From positions 62,001 to 126,000 of the forward strand of contig JAKALP010000011.1 in the NCBI GenBank assembly GCA_021824175.1: 64,000 nt of DNA. The letters are read 5' to 3'. Source of the DNA: Deltaproteobacteria bacterium. Its GTDB lineage: Bacteria; Desulfobacterota; Desulfobacteria; Desulfobacterales; Desulfosarcinaceae. Position 1 is the first letter of the stretch. Every line of letters begins with the position of its first letter. Both the position numbers and the translations under genes were made by a program. The notes beneath the pieces are model-generated. The model saw nothing but the letters and a program-made list of their open reading frames with translations, was not told the DNA's origin and searched no databases. Positions 1 through 8,293 of this stretch are shown piece by piece.

Positions 1-582
1 ATTGGTCCTCAGCGCATTGTCGTTTTTCAGCCGGCTGGGGATTAAGCGGGCCACGCCCAAATCTTCCGTAATAATGTACACCGCGATACGGCAGTCATGG
101 CTGGACCGTATCTGAAGCCGCATCTCTTCGCCGTCGGCATACACAGACTTGTCCAGGGATAGTGAAAGCTTCATATTCGCTTCTGGGTCGCTCACGGTTT
201 GGCAAACGGCCGCTTTTGCTTTCACGGTGTACACAGGTTGTTTGGTGGTTTCTCCATCCTTGCTCCCATTGGTCATATTTTCTTCCAAAATATCGATAGT
301 CTCGATTTTAACAAAGGGAATGGTATTCGAAGCTCCTCCATTCAAATGAAAGCCCGCCAGCAATGTATCCAATGTCCATTGTTCCAACGATTGGCTGACG
401 GCCGCCAATCCCGCGGCTTTGACTGCGGTATCGCGGGCCTTGGCCCGGTCATCGCCCACAACGAAAGCGGCCCCCTCTCCCTTGAACCAATTGGTTTCGC
501 AAGCATAACCGCTACCATGGTTCCAGGCCAATATCAGTAGTACGAAGCAAAGGACAACCGCCAGAAGAGTTTTAGGATTCAT
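1..582 (-). CDS. Secreted protein with DUF4384-like domain (3' end outside window)
   Basis: Reading the minus strand from an ATG at 582 gives 194 codons with no stop before the window edge, so the gene is partial. Residues 1-27 form a signal peptide (MNPKTLLAVVLCFVLLILAW). The next stretch, GEGAAFVVGDDRAKARDTAV, resembles the N-terminal region of LPP20/FlgT-type envelope proteins. Residues from about 137 (LDKSVYADGEEMRLQIRS, then an IAVYIITEDLG strand) match the pattern of DUF4384, a beta-rich domain found in exported proteins. The cellular role is unknown. The ribosome-binding site is weak. Confidence 0.7.
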   Translation of the reverse strand, partial: MNPKTLLAVVLCFVLLILAWNHGSGYACETNWFKGEGAAFVVGDDRAKARDTAVKAAGLAAVSQSLEQWTLDTLLAGFHLNGGASNTIPFVKIETIDILEENMTNGSKDGETTKQPVYTVKAKAAVCQTVSDPEANMKLSLSLDKSVYADGEEMRLQIRSSHDCRIAVYIITEDLGVARLIPSRLKNDNALRTN

Positions 583-656
583 ATAATTTCAGCCGACCAC
601 CCGTTTTTCTTTGATCCCGGTGAATGTCTATAAACACCGCCAATTGGGTTTGAAAT

Positions 657-1868
657 TCATAAATTAGTTGAAGCATTTTGCCGTTGCCCCTTCAGATACA
701 TGGCTTGAATTTGGGGCAATTCAAGAAGTGCTTCCCCTGGACTGCCGGGGATCACGATAAAATCAGCCACCTGGCCGGGAAGTAATTCGCCGCTGCGATT
801 CAGCCTCATTAAATTGGCGACATTGGCCGTAGCACAATGTATGGCAACTTCCAGGGGCAAACCGGCCGCCATCAACAGCTTGAGTTCCTGCCAGGCGCTA
901 ACGCCGTGATCAACTCCCAAACCACCAGCATCCGTGCCCAAGGCAATGGTAACGCCCCACTGATGCGCCTTGCTGATCTGGTCCACCTGATGTTCCAGGG
1001 TGCGGTGGGCGACGTCGCGCTGGGCAGCGGTCAAGCCGGGCGCCTGGGCAAAAGCCTCCATGGGCATGACGGTGGGGACCCATACCGTACCGTGATCAGC
1101 CATGCGCTTCAAATTATCATGGCCCATAAAATAGCCGTGCTCGATGGAATCGCAACCCGCTTCAACGGCCAGGCGCACCGCGGCCTCGCCGTTGGCATGC
1201 ACCATGACCGGAAGCATTTGGTCATGGGCCCATGCCACCAGTGCTTGAAGTTCTTCCCGGCCAAATTGAGGGCGGCTTTGCTCTCCAAACCGATCAATGC
1301 TGTTGATACCCGATTGCATCAGCTTGACATGATCGATGCCTTCTCGACGCAAGCTCAATGCCTGCGCGGGCGAGACATTGTCCGGCAGGGCGCGGCCAAC
1401 GATTTTGCCGTAGCGGCCTTTGACATGCCAGGCCCAGCAGGTTGCGGCCACATGCACCGGCGCGACAGCGGATAAGAATTTATGCTGCTTGCATCGCAAC
1501 ACAGCCCCATCGCGGTCGCCGCCGTCGCGCACGGCCGCAACGCCATAGCGCCAGTGCTGCTCCAAATGTTTTATAATGACGGCTTGGGCTTGAACAGAGC
1601 TTTGCTCCAATTGGGCTGAACGGACATTGGGATCTACACTGCCTGAAAACACCAGATGCACATGGGCATCCATTAACGGCGGCAACACGGTGGCGTTGGA
1701 GAAATCCAAGGCCATGGATTGAGCGGGGTGCCACGGTTCAATGGAAGCAATACGGTCGGCACGGATCACAAGAACCATATCCTTTTGGGCGGGTCCACCC
1801 AGCCCATCGATGAGCCAGCCAACCCGAACCCGCTGTTCTCCATCTGCATTCATGAATGATGACGGCAT
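657..1868 (-). CDS. Metal-dependent amidohydrolase (imidazolonepropionase/prolidase-like)
   Basis: About 403 residues of the amidohydrolase superfamily. Metal-ligand motifs appear in order: DAHVHL, a lysine in DHVKLM that would be carbamylated, VHANG, EHGYFMG and GTDAGG. An N-terminal beta-sandwich and a C-terminal return (ADFIVIPGSP) frame the barrel, as in the imidazolonepropionase-like group that includes Xaa-Pro dipeptidases. The substrate cannot be told from sequence. The ATG at 1868 has GGAAG about 6 bases upstream; a GTG at 1880 is the alternative start. It lies about 35 bp after cinA, in the same direction. Confidence 0.8.
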   Translation of the reverse strand: MPSSFMNADGEQRVRVGWLIDGLGGPAQKDMVLVIRADRIASIEPWHPAQSMALDFSNATVLPPLMDAHVHLVFSGSVDPNVRSAQLEQSSVQAQAVIIKHLEQHWRYGVAAVRDGGDRDGAVLRCKQHKFLSAVAPVHVAATCWAWHVKGRYGKIVGRALPDNVSPAQALSLRREGIDHVKLMQSGINSIDRFGEQSRPQFGREELQALVAWAHDQMLPVMVHANGEAAVRLAVEAGCDSIEHGYFMGHDNLKRMADHGTVWVPTVMPMEAFAQAPGLTAAQRDVAHRTLEHQVDQISKAHQWGVTIALGTDAGGLGVDHGVSAWQELKLLMAAGLPLEVAIHCATANVANLMRLNRSGELLPGQVADFIVIPGSPGEALLELPQIQAMYLKGQRQNASTNL

Positions 1869-1902
1869 CTTTACTTCCACTTTCCGCCTTTTACCATATG
1901 CC

Positions 1903-3156
1903 TTATACCTTTTCAGTCAAATAGCGCCGCAGGAAATCCAGAGCCATCATGGCGAACAATTGCTTATTCATTTGGCGCTGACCAAAAGAAAGTGCGAAGC
2001 GCAGGCTTTTACTTCCCTCGGGGGTGGCCAAGCCAATGCAGATGGTGCCCACGGGTTTCTCGGCCGAACCTCCTCCTGGCCCGGCAATACCAGTGGTGGC
2101 CAAACCATAGGTGGCCCCGGCCACTCGGCGCGCCCCTTGGGCCATTTGGCGGGCGGTCTCCTCGTCTACCGCTCCCTGTTTGGCCAATGTCTCTTCGGAT
2201 ACACCCAACACGCGGACTTTACTTTCATTGGAGTATACCACCGCCGAGAAGAGAAAGTAATCGGATGATCCGGCTGTATTGGTGATCCAGTTGGACACAA
2301 GGCCGCCGGTGCAGCTTTCAGCCAGCGCCAAAGTTGCGCCACGTTGCTTGAGCAGTTCGCCCACTTCGGCGGACAAAGTCCGCTCCTGAGTTGAAAACAC
2401 GTTGGGCTGCAATCTTTGGACCGCCCATAGAACGGCATCGCCGAGAATCTTTTTTCCTTGGGCTTGATCCCGGGCATTCAAATATAATTTGACTTGGATC
2501 TCCGGGAATTTGGCGCGCCAGCCTACTTTAACATCTGGGAAGCAAGTCTCGATGCCAGCCATGCGCTCCCCCACTACGCTTTCGGGTAACCCAAAGGTTG
2601 AAACCACGCGGGCTAGGCGGAATTGGTTTTCCGTGCCTATTAGCGTACGCAAGCGGGGAAGCACTTGTGTTTCGAACATGACCTTCATTTCAAAAGGTAC
2701 ACCTGGGAGAAAAAAGAAAGTACATTGCCCCAATTTCATTTCGAACCCAGGCGCCGTGCCATGGGCATTATAAAGGCAAACGGCCCCCTTGGGGATATAG
2801 GCCTGTTTGCGATTGGACTCACTCATGGAACGCCCGCGCCGATTGAAAAAAGCGCCGATGTCTTCCAAGGCGCGCTGATCCAGCGCCAACTCAACGCCCG
2901 CGGCCTGGGCCGCGGCGGTGGCGCTCAAGTCATCCGGAGTGGGCCCCAACCCACCGGTCACTACCACCGCGTCGGCCCGTGCACTGATCTCGCGAAATAT
3001 CGCAACCAAAGCGACCAGATCATCCCCAACCGCATGGTGACGGGTGACCTCAATGCCGCTTTGTTCCAGCAGCTCCGCGATATAGGCCGAGTTGCTGTCC
3101 ACCAAAGCACCGGTACGGATTTCATCCCCAGTGGCCAGAATCTCTGCTCGCATCAT
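1903..3156 (-). CDS. cinA: CinA: competence/damage-inducible protein, nicotinamide-nucleotide amidase type
   Basis: 417 residues with the two expected halves. The N-terminal MoCF-biosynthesis-like domain has AEILATGDEIRTGALVDSNS and VVVTGGLGPTPDD. The C-terminal CinA domain has LAESCTGGLVSNWITNTAGS, and later TGIAGPGGG. The family removes the amide from nicotinamide mononucleotide in pyridine-nucleotide salvage and has been linked to competence. The start has AGAGGAT upstream and two tandem ATGs (3156, 3153). The gene is downstream of the tRNA pair but separated from it by a terminator. Confidence 0.93.
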   Translation of the reverse strand: MMRAEILATGDEIRTGALVDSNSAYIAELLEQSGIEVTRHHAVGDDLVALVAIFREISARADAVVVTGGLGPTPDDLSATAAAQAAGVELALDQRALEDIGAFFNRRGRSMSESNRKQAYIPKGAVCLYNAHGTAPGFEMKLGQCTFFFLPGVPFEMKVMFETQVLPRLRTLIGTENQFRLARVVSTFGLPESVVGERMAGIETCFPDVKVGWRAKFPEIQVKLYLNARDQAQGKKILGDAVLWAVQRLQPNVFSTQERTLSAEVGELLKQRGATLALAESCTGGLVSNWITNTAGSSDYFLFSAVVYSNESKVRVLGVSEETLAKQGAVDEETARQMAQGARRVAGATYGLATTGIAGPGGGSAEKPVGTICIGLATPEGSKSLRFALSFGQRQMNKQLFAMMALDFLRRYLTEKV

Positions 3157-3362
3157 TGTTATCCTCTATTTCCAATGAGTTGCCCCATCAGGTGTTTTGG
3201 GTTTGGCGTCATCTCAACCATATCACAGCGAACCTTGGCAAAGCCTCGTCCTATGATGCTCTGACCCGCAAAGGAGCAAGCCCCAAGAAATCTTAAAACG
3301 CGCGCCATGTCAATTCAAGGCTTGAAAATCGTAAGGACGGGAGGGAGATGCTAACCGCTGGA

Positions 3363-3391
3363 ATAAAAAGACCTGCGGATTTAGCGCAGGT
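3363..3391 (-). terminator. Rho-independent terminator of the tRNA unit
   Basis: On the minus strand a perfect 7-bp stem (ACCTGCG / CGCAGGT, 3371-3391) with a 7-base loop is followed at once by CTTTTTATT. It lies 15 bases after the end of tRNA-Cys, so it closes the tRNA-Gly/tRNA-Cys transcript and isolates cinA. Confidence 0.8.
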
Positions 3392-3405
3392 CATTGTCAT
3401 CAGGT

Positions 3406-3480
<75 letters not shown>

Positions 3481-3488
3481 AAAAAAAA

Positions 3489-3563
<75 letters not shown>

Positions 3564-3578
3564 TCAGTTGGAAACGGC

Positions 3579-3607
3579 TAAATAGCGACTATCGAAGAGG
3601 TTGTCAA
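3579..3607 (-). promoter_or_regulatory. Sigma-70-like promoter of the tRNA-Gly/tRNA-Cys unit
   Basis: On the minus strand a perfect -35 (TTGACA, 3602-3607) is separated by exactly 17 bases from a weak -10 (TATTTA, 3579-3584). Transcription would start near 3572, about 9 bases before tRNA-Gly. It sits just downstream of the pgsA stop codon. Confidence 0.65.
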
Positions 3608-3614
3608 TAAAAAA

Positions 3615-4187
3615 TTAGGGCTGCAACAATCTTCGGTAGCGCACAAAGTAATCGATTCCGGACCACAAAGTAAAGATCAACGCCAGCCACAAGAAGAACA
3701 TTCCGATGGCATGCATATTCAATCCCAAGAAAGAGTAATGCAGCAGCAACGGAATGGCCGCGGTAATCTGAAAAGCGGTTTTGAATTTGCCCAAATTGGA
3801 GGCCGACAAATCCTCCCGCTCCTGGGCGATGAGATTGCGCAAGCCCGTGACCGCAATTTCGCGCCCGATGATAATGCACACGATCCAAGCCGGCGCCCAG
3901 TTCAAGGCCGCCAGCATAATGAAGGTGCACGACACCAGCAGTTTGTCCGCCACCGGGTCCATCACCTTGCCCAAGTTGGTGACCATTCCCTTTTGGCGGG
4001 CCAACATACCGTCAAAGTAGTCGGTGATGGCGGCCAAACTAAAAAACAGAGCGGCTAAGAAACAGGTGAACCGGTTCGGAATCATCAGCAGGAGGACCAC
4101 TACCGGAACCGCCAGAATGCGAAATAAGGTAAGGGCGTTTGGGTCCCCCAGTAGCCTTTTGACATGGGCCTGCAATTGCTCTTGCAT
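3615..4187 (-). CDS. pgsA: CDP-diacylglycerol-glycerol-3-phosphate 3-phosphatidyltransferase
   Basis: 190-residue integral membrane enzyme of phosphatidylglycerol synthesis. The CDP-alcohol phosphotransferase signature DGx2ARx8Gx3Dx3D is complete, from FDGMLARQ to GKVMDPVADK. Several hydrophobic segments follow (ALNWAPAWIVCIIIG; the C-terminal MFFLWLALIFTLW). The ATG at 4187 is chosen because AGAGGA lies about 8 bases upstream and this start clears the preceding gene. A start at 4238 would overlap that gene's end and give a poor N-terminus. Confidence 0.92.
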   Translation of the reverse strand: MQEQLQAHVKRLLGDPNALTLFRILAVPVVVLLLMIPNRFTCFLAALFFSLAAITDYFDGMLARQKGMVTNLGKVMDPVADKLLVSCTFIMLAALNWAPAWIVCIIIGREIAVTGLRNLIAQEREDLSASNLGKFKTAFQITAAIPLLLHYSFLGLNMHAIGMFFLWLALIFTLWSGIDYFVRYRRLLQP

Positions 4188-4212
4188 GATCGAATCCTCT
4201 ACCCCGCAGGGC

Positions 4213-4857
4213 TTATTTCTTGGCCTTGTTCCAGTCATCCATGAAGGCCTTGATGCCTTTATCGGTCATGGGGTGGGCTGCCAATTTGCTGAGCACATTG
4301 AATGGAATGGTGGCAATGTCGGCGCCCATCATGGCCGCTTCCAACACATGCAGCGGGTGGCGCACGCTGGCCACGATGATTTCGGTGTCATAGGCATAAT
4401 TGCCATACATTTCCACCAATTGTTCCACCAGCAGCATCCCTTCCTGGGCCAGATCATCCAGGCGGCCCACAAAGGGGCTTACATAGGTGGCGCCGGCTTT
4501 GGCCGCCATCAGGGCCTGCAGAGGCGAAAATATCAACGTCACGTTGGTTTTGATGCCTTCGGCGGTCAATTGGCGCACGGCCTTGAGGCCATCGATGGTC
4601 ATCGGAATTTTTATTACGATATTCTGATGGATTTTGGCCAGTTCCCTGGCTTCGCGCACCATGCCGGCCGTATCCAGACTGATTACTTCGGCACTGATGG
4701 GCCCGTCCACGATGGCGCAGATTTCAGTGATAATGGTTTTGAAATCGCGCCCCTCCTTGGCAATCAGACTGGGGTTGGTGGTCACGCCGTCCACCATGCC
4801 CATGGCATTGGCTTCCTTGATTTCCTCTATATTGGCTGTATCAATGAAGAACTTCAT
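4213..4857 (-). CDS. fsa: Transaldolase / fructose-6-phosphate aldolase-like protein
   Basis: 214 residues, the length of the short TalC/FSA-type transaldolases. It starts [16 protein letters not shown] and has [14 protein letters not shown]. The Schiff-base lysine is in VIKIPMT, and [14 protein letters not shown] and the C-terminal HPMTDKGI are typical. It probably acts in the non-oxidative pentose phosphate pathway, but sequence alone does not separate transaldolase from F6P-aldolase activity. The start has AAGGAGATAAAAT just upstream. Confidence 0.9.
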   Translation of the reverse strand: MKFFIDTANIEEIKEANAMGMVDGVTTNPSLIAKEGRDFKTIITEICAIVDGPISAEVISLDTAGMVREARELAKIHQNIVIKIPMTIDGLKAVRQLTAEGIKTNVTLIFSPLQALMAAKAGATYVSPFVGRLDDLAQEGMLLVEQLVEMYGNYAYDTEIIVASVRHPLHVLEAAMMGADIATIPFNVLSKLAAHPMTDKGIKAFMDDWNKAKK

Positions 4858-4917
4858 ATTTTATCTCCTTCTGGTGGATTGGATCTGAGTCGGATATTTG
4901 ATTAAATCGTGAAGCAG

Positions 4918-5184
4918 TTATTCTTTGCTCCTGTGTAGAGCTAAATACTTCTCTTTGCAAGCCTCACTGCAAAAGATCAGCTCTTGGCCGCCCTGATTGA
5001 TGGACACGCCGTCGCGCCGCGCAAAATAAACGCCGCACTGGGGGTCCTGGATCATCACATCATCGGCCGGAGGGGGAGCTTGGCCGCCAGGCTGAACCTT
5101 ACTCTGACCGCCACCAAACCACGCCCTGACCGCCCGGTAGATCAACACCCCCAAAACCACATATATCAAGAGCCGAATGAGCAT
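4918..5184 (-). CDS. Small membrane-anchored TRASH/YHS-like metal-binding protein
   Basis: 88 residues. One N-terminal membrane segment (LIRLLIYVVLGVLIYRAV) is followed by a glycine/proline-rich linker and a C-terminal cysteine module: DPQCGVYFARRD, then FCSEACKEKYL. This layout matches the PP0621/YHS-like family, whose cysteines are thought to bind a metal. Its function is not known. It overlaps the 3' end of folK by 19 bp, so the two are translationally linked. Confidence 0.75.
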   Translation of the reverse strand: MLIRLLIYVVLGVLIYRAVRAWFGGGQSKVQPGGQAPPPADDVMIQDPQCGVYFARRDGVSINQGGQELIFCSEACKEKYLALHRSKE

Positions 5185-5672
5185 GGTCGAATCTTTTGTT
5201 CCTCTGGGTTCAGTTGGGCCAACAACTGGCGCACATCTTTTTTCAATACGGGATGTACAACAGAGGCGTCTATATCACAAATGGGTTGCAGGACAAAGCG
5301 CCTTTTGTGCATGCGTTCGTGAGGGATCGTCAAATCCAATACGCGCATCACCAGGTCTTCATAAAAAATGATATCGAGGTCTAACACGCGCGGACCATAT
5401 CGGACCCCTTTGGAGGTGCGGCCCGCGGCGGCTTGCACGCGTTGCAGCTTACCCAGAAGTTCCAGGGGCGCCAAGACTGTTTCTATCTTGATGGCCCCAT
5501 TGAGAAACCAATCCTGATCCAGGAAATCCACTGGCTCGGTTTCGTAAAAAGGGGATCGGGCCACCAATTGAATCAGATGGTCGGCTTCCAAAGCCGCGAT
5601 ACCTTGAAGGCAGTTCTGTAACCGGTCTCCCAGATTGGAACCGATGGATATATAGGCCCAGTGTCTGCTCAT
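5166..5672 (-). CDS. folK: 2-amino-4-hydroxy-6-hydroxymethyldihydropteridine diphosphokinase
   Basis: 168 residues. The family signatures are present: YISIGSNLGDR near the N-terminus, SPFYETEPVD, and the HPPK signature GPRVLDLDII followed by IPHERMHKRRFVLQP. The enzyme transfers pyrophosphate from ATP to the pterin in folate synthesis, in the cytosol. It starts 3 bases after the dapF stop, so it is probably in one transcript with lysA-dapF. Confidence 0.95.
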   Translation of the reverse strand: MSRHWAYISIGSNLGDRLQNCLQGIAALEADHLIQLVARSPFYETEPVDFLDQDWFLNGAIKIETVLAPLELLGKLQRVQAAAGRTSKGVRYGPRVLDLDIIFYEDLVMRVLDLTIPHERMHKRRFVLQPICDIDASVVHPVLKKDVRQLLAQLNPEEQKIRPCSFGS

Positions 5673-5675
5673 CCG

Positions 5676-6503
5676 CTAATATTTCCAGGCCTCCGAGCCC
5701 ATTGCCCCCTTATAGATCACCCGCGCATCACCCTCCAGATGCACGTGATCAAACTGTTCGCCCTGCTTCCGAAAAAAGATACGCAACAGAGAGCCACTAA
5801 GGGTGCGCAGGGAGATGGGCGATTGCATTTGATAGCGCGTGGCCAGCACCAGCGCGGCGGCCACATTACCGGTGCCGCAGGCTAAGGTCTCGTTTTCCAC
5901 ACCGCGCTCGTAAGTTCGGATGGCCCAGAGATCCTTTTCCACCGGCGCTATAAAGTTGACGTTGGTGCCGGCCGGGGCAAACTGCTGATGATACCGGATA
6001 GTGTGCCCCACCGCCTTGACATTGGTTCCGGGTAGATCCTTGACTTCCATGACCACATGGGGCACGCCGGTGTTGACCCGGCTGATGGGCAACAAGTAAC
6101 CGGCCAGTTGCACCGTGTCATCCATGACCAGCTCGGTGGGATCCGTCATTTTGATGCGCACCTGATCGTCGCGCACCTGGGCGGAGATAACTCCGGCCAA
6201 AGTTTCGAAAGCCAATTGGGCGGTCGCGATACCATTGAGAACAGCAAACCGGGCCACGCAACGAGCGCCGTTGCCGCACATTTCGGCCACACTGCCATCG
6301 GAATTGAAAAAGCGCCATCGAAAATCAGCCTGGGCAGAGGGTTCCACCAGGATCACTCCATCGGCTCCCACGCTCATTCCCCGGCGGCACACCTTGGCCA
6401 CCCAGTGGGGAAGATCCTCAATTTGGATAGACTGGGCGCGGTTATCGATGATGATAAAATCGTTGCCGCTGCCGCTCATTTTGTAAAATGGGATATCCGT
6501 CAT
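5676..6503 (-). CDS. dapF: Diaminopimelate epimerase
   Basis: 275 residues. Both catalytic cysteines are in their usual contexts: EMCGNGARCVARFA and ETLACGTGNVAAA. The N-terminus FYKMSGSGNDFIIID is typical. It interconverts LL- and meso-diaminopimelate for lysine and peptidoglycan synthesis. It follows lysA by 33 bp on the same strand. Confidence 0.96.
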   Translation of the reverse strand: MTDIPFYKMSGSGNDFIIIDNRAQSIQIEDLPHWVAKVCRRGMSVGADGVILVEPSAQADFRWRFFNSDGSVAEMCGNGARCVARFAVLNGIATAQLAFETLAGVISAQVRDDQVRIKMTDPTELVMDDTVQLAGYLLPISRVNTGVPHVVMEVKDLPGTNVKAVGHTIRYHQQFAPAGTNVNFIAPVEKDLWAIRTYERGVENETLACGTGNVAAALVLATRYQMQSPISLRTLSGSLLRIFFRKQGEQFDHVHLEGDARVIYKGAMGSEAWKY

Positions 6504-6536
6504 CTATTCAACCTTTGCGGAACCAGCCAGTCCTTT

Positions 6537-7820
6537 TTACTGCCGACCCATGTGGTTCGCTGCTTTGAGCACCCATGCCGGCACCAGTTCGCCACGCACC
6601 AGATCCTCCAAATTCTCCCGCTGGCGAATGAGGTCGAAGCGGTCTTCTTTGACCAATACTTCGGCCGCTCTGATGCGTGAACAATAATTGGAAGACATCA
6701 CAAAGCCGTAGGCCCCGGCGCCCATAACGGCCAATAACTCACCCGGCAGCACATCAACCATACTACGATCTTGAGCGAGAAAATCACTGCTTTCGCAAAT
6801 GGGCCCCACCACATCGGCCACAATGGTTGCACGCGATTGCTTTTCGACCGGTTCGATGGCATGGTAAGCCTTATACAGGGCGGGACGCATCAAATCATTC
6901 ATGCCGGCATCTACGATTACAAATTGCTTCTCGCCCGTCTGTTTGCGGTAAAGCACTTTTGTGACCAATATGGCCGCATTGCCCACAATCGCCCGGCCGG
7001 GTTCCAGGATTAATTGCAGCCCAGTCTCTTGCACAACTTTAGTGACCGCACGGGCATAGGCTTCAATCCCCGGTGGGGTTTCATCCTTGTATGTGATACC
7101 TAATCCTCCGCCCACGTCGAGGTGTTGAAGTGAAATGCCGATGTGGCGCAGCTCCGTCACCAATTGTTTAAGTCCGGCCAGGGCCTGTTCAAATGGCTCC
7201 AAGGTAGTGATCTGCGAGCCCAAATGGCAGTCCACCCCCACGATTTCAATGTTGGCCATTTGCTGGGCGGCGCGATACCCTTCGACGGCCGTGGCAATAT
7301 CAATACCGAATTTGGTTTTCTTCAAACCTGTAGAGATATAGGGGTGGGTTTTGGGGTCTACATCGGGATTGACGCGAATGGCTGCCCGCGCCCGGCGCTT
7401 GAGTTCTCCAGCGCGCGCATTGATCAAATTTAATTCTTCCATGGATTCAATATTAAATGCCAGAATTCCATGGCTGATGGCGGCGTCAATCTCATCCGCG
7501 CGCTTGCCCACGCCAGAGTAGACGACCTTTTGCGAAATAAAGCCGGCTTTCAGCCCGCGGAACAATTCCCCGCCTGAGACGATATCCAGCCCGCCCCCCC
7601 ACTGCCGGAACAGCGTCAAAATTGCTTGACTGCTGTTGGCTTTGGCCGAATAGCACACCAATGGTTTGACGGCCGCGAAGGCATTCTGAAATGCTTTGAA
7701 ATGACGCTCCAAAGTGGCGTGGCTATACAGGTAGAGGGGCGTACCCACATCAAGGGCGATATCGGCCACCGGAACGGCTTCGCAGTGAAGGCGGTTTTGT
7801 ATGTAATGGAAGTGATGCAT
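6537..7820 (-). CDS. lysA: Diaminopimelate decarboxylase
   Basis: 427 residues, fold-III PLP enzyme. The PLP lysine is in VCYSAKANSS; HLGSQI, DVGGGLGI, EPGRAIVGNA and the substrate-site CESSDFLA follow in order. It makes lysine from meso-diaminopimelate. It sits between an LptM-like lipoprotein gene and dapF, an order familiar from other proteobacteria. AGGTG lies 4 bases before the ATG. Confidence 0.96.
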   Translation of the reverse strand: MHHFHYIQNRLHCEAVPVADIALDVGTPLYLYSHATLERHFKAFQNAFAAVKPLVCYSAKANSSQAILTLFRQWGGGLDIVSGGELFRGLKAGFISQKVVYSGVGKRADEIDAAISHGILAFNIESMEELNLINARAGELKRRARAAIRVNPDVDPKTHPYISTGLKKTKFGIDIATAVEGYRAAQQMANIEIVGVDCHLGSQITTLEPFEQALAGLKQLVTELRHIGISLQHLDVGGGLGITYKDETPPGIEAYARAVTKVVQETGLQLILEPGRAIVGNAAILVTKVLYRKQTGEKQFVIVDAGMNDLMRPALYKAYHAIEPVEKQSRATIVADVVGPICESSDFLAQDRSMVDVLPGELLAVMGAGAYGFVMSSNYCSRIRAAEVLVKEDRFDLIRQRENLEDLVRGELVPAWVLKAANHMGRQ

Positions 7821-7855
7821 GGGACACCTGAAGCAGACTAAATGATGCTATACTA

Positions 7856-8293
7856 TTACTGCGCAGAGCGATCGATTACCACCATATTGGAATCGCTCCC
7901 CCGATCACCGGCCGAGCCTACGGGCTGTACTTTGTAGGTGTAGACGAAACCGGACGCCACCAATTCGCTGTAGGTGACGCTCTCGGTTGCCGGATCGATT
8001 TTTGCGGTGCCGATGGTCTGGAACACCAGAGGGCAGCCGGGGCACGGCTTAGCCGGGTCGCTGGTGGCCCGCAGTACCAGATAGGAAGCATTGCCACCGC
8101 TATTGGGCCACGTCAGCGTGACCCGATTGTCTTCCAAGCGGCCCTTGAGCGCGGTTACCGTGGTTAAAGAGGACCGGTTGGGAGGGACGGGGGCGGCTTT
8201 GATTCCACAGCCCATGGTGATAGCGGTTATAATCCACGCGGCAATGGCGATCTCGAAACCACCTGAACAGCGTTTACGACTTGGCAGCTTCAT
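7856..8293 (-). CDS. LptM-like lipoprotein with fibronectin-III-like C-terminus
   Basis: 145 residues from the ATG at 8293, inside the 3' end of argH (20-bp overlap); longer starts run further into argH. A hydrophobic segment ends at TMGCGIKAAPVPPN, where the cysteine followed by G-K-P resembles the LptM (YifL) lipoprotein that lies before lysA/dapF in gammaproteobacteria. The remaining ~100 residues (VTLTWPNSG, YLVLRATSD, FVYTYKVQPVG) look like one fibronectin type III domain. LptM itself is much shorter, so the name is a resemblance only. Confidence 0.7.
   Translation of the reverse strand: MKLPSRKRCSGGFEIAIAAWIITAITMGCGIKAAPVPPNRSSLTTVTALKGRLEDNRVTLTWPNSGGNASYLVLRATSDPAKPCPGCPLVFQTIGTAKIDPATESVTYSELVASGFVYTYKVQPVGSAGDRGSDSNMVVIDRSAQ

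Noticed and set aside
837-1475. 212-codon plus-strand frame opposite the amidohydrolase
   Set aside because: Antisense shadow of a gene with complete catalytic motifs; composition is histidine/glutamine/glycine-rich as expected from a reverse reading.
4024-4905. 293-codon plus-strand frame opposite the transaldolase-like gene
   Set aside because: Antisense shadow, rich in histidine and glycine; the opposite strand carries an intact aldolase.
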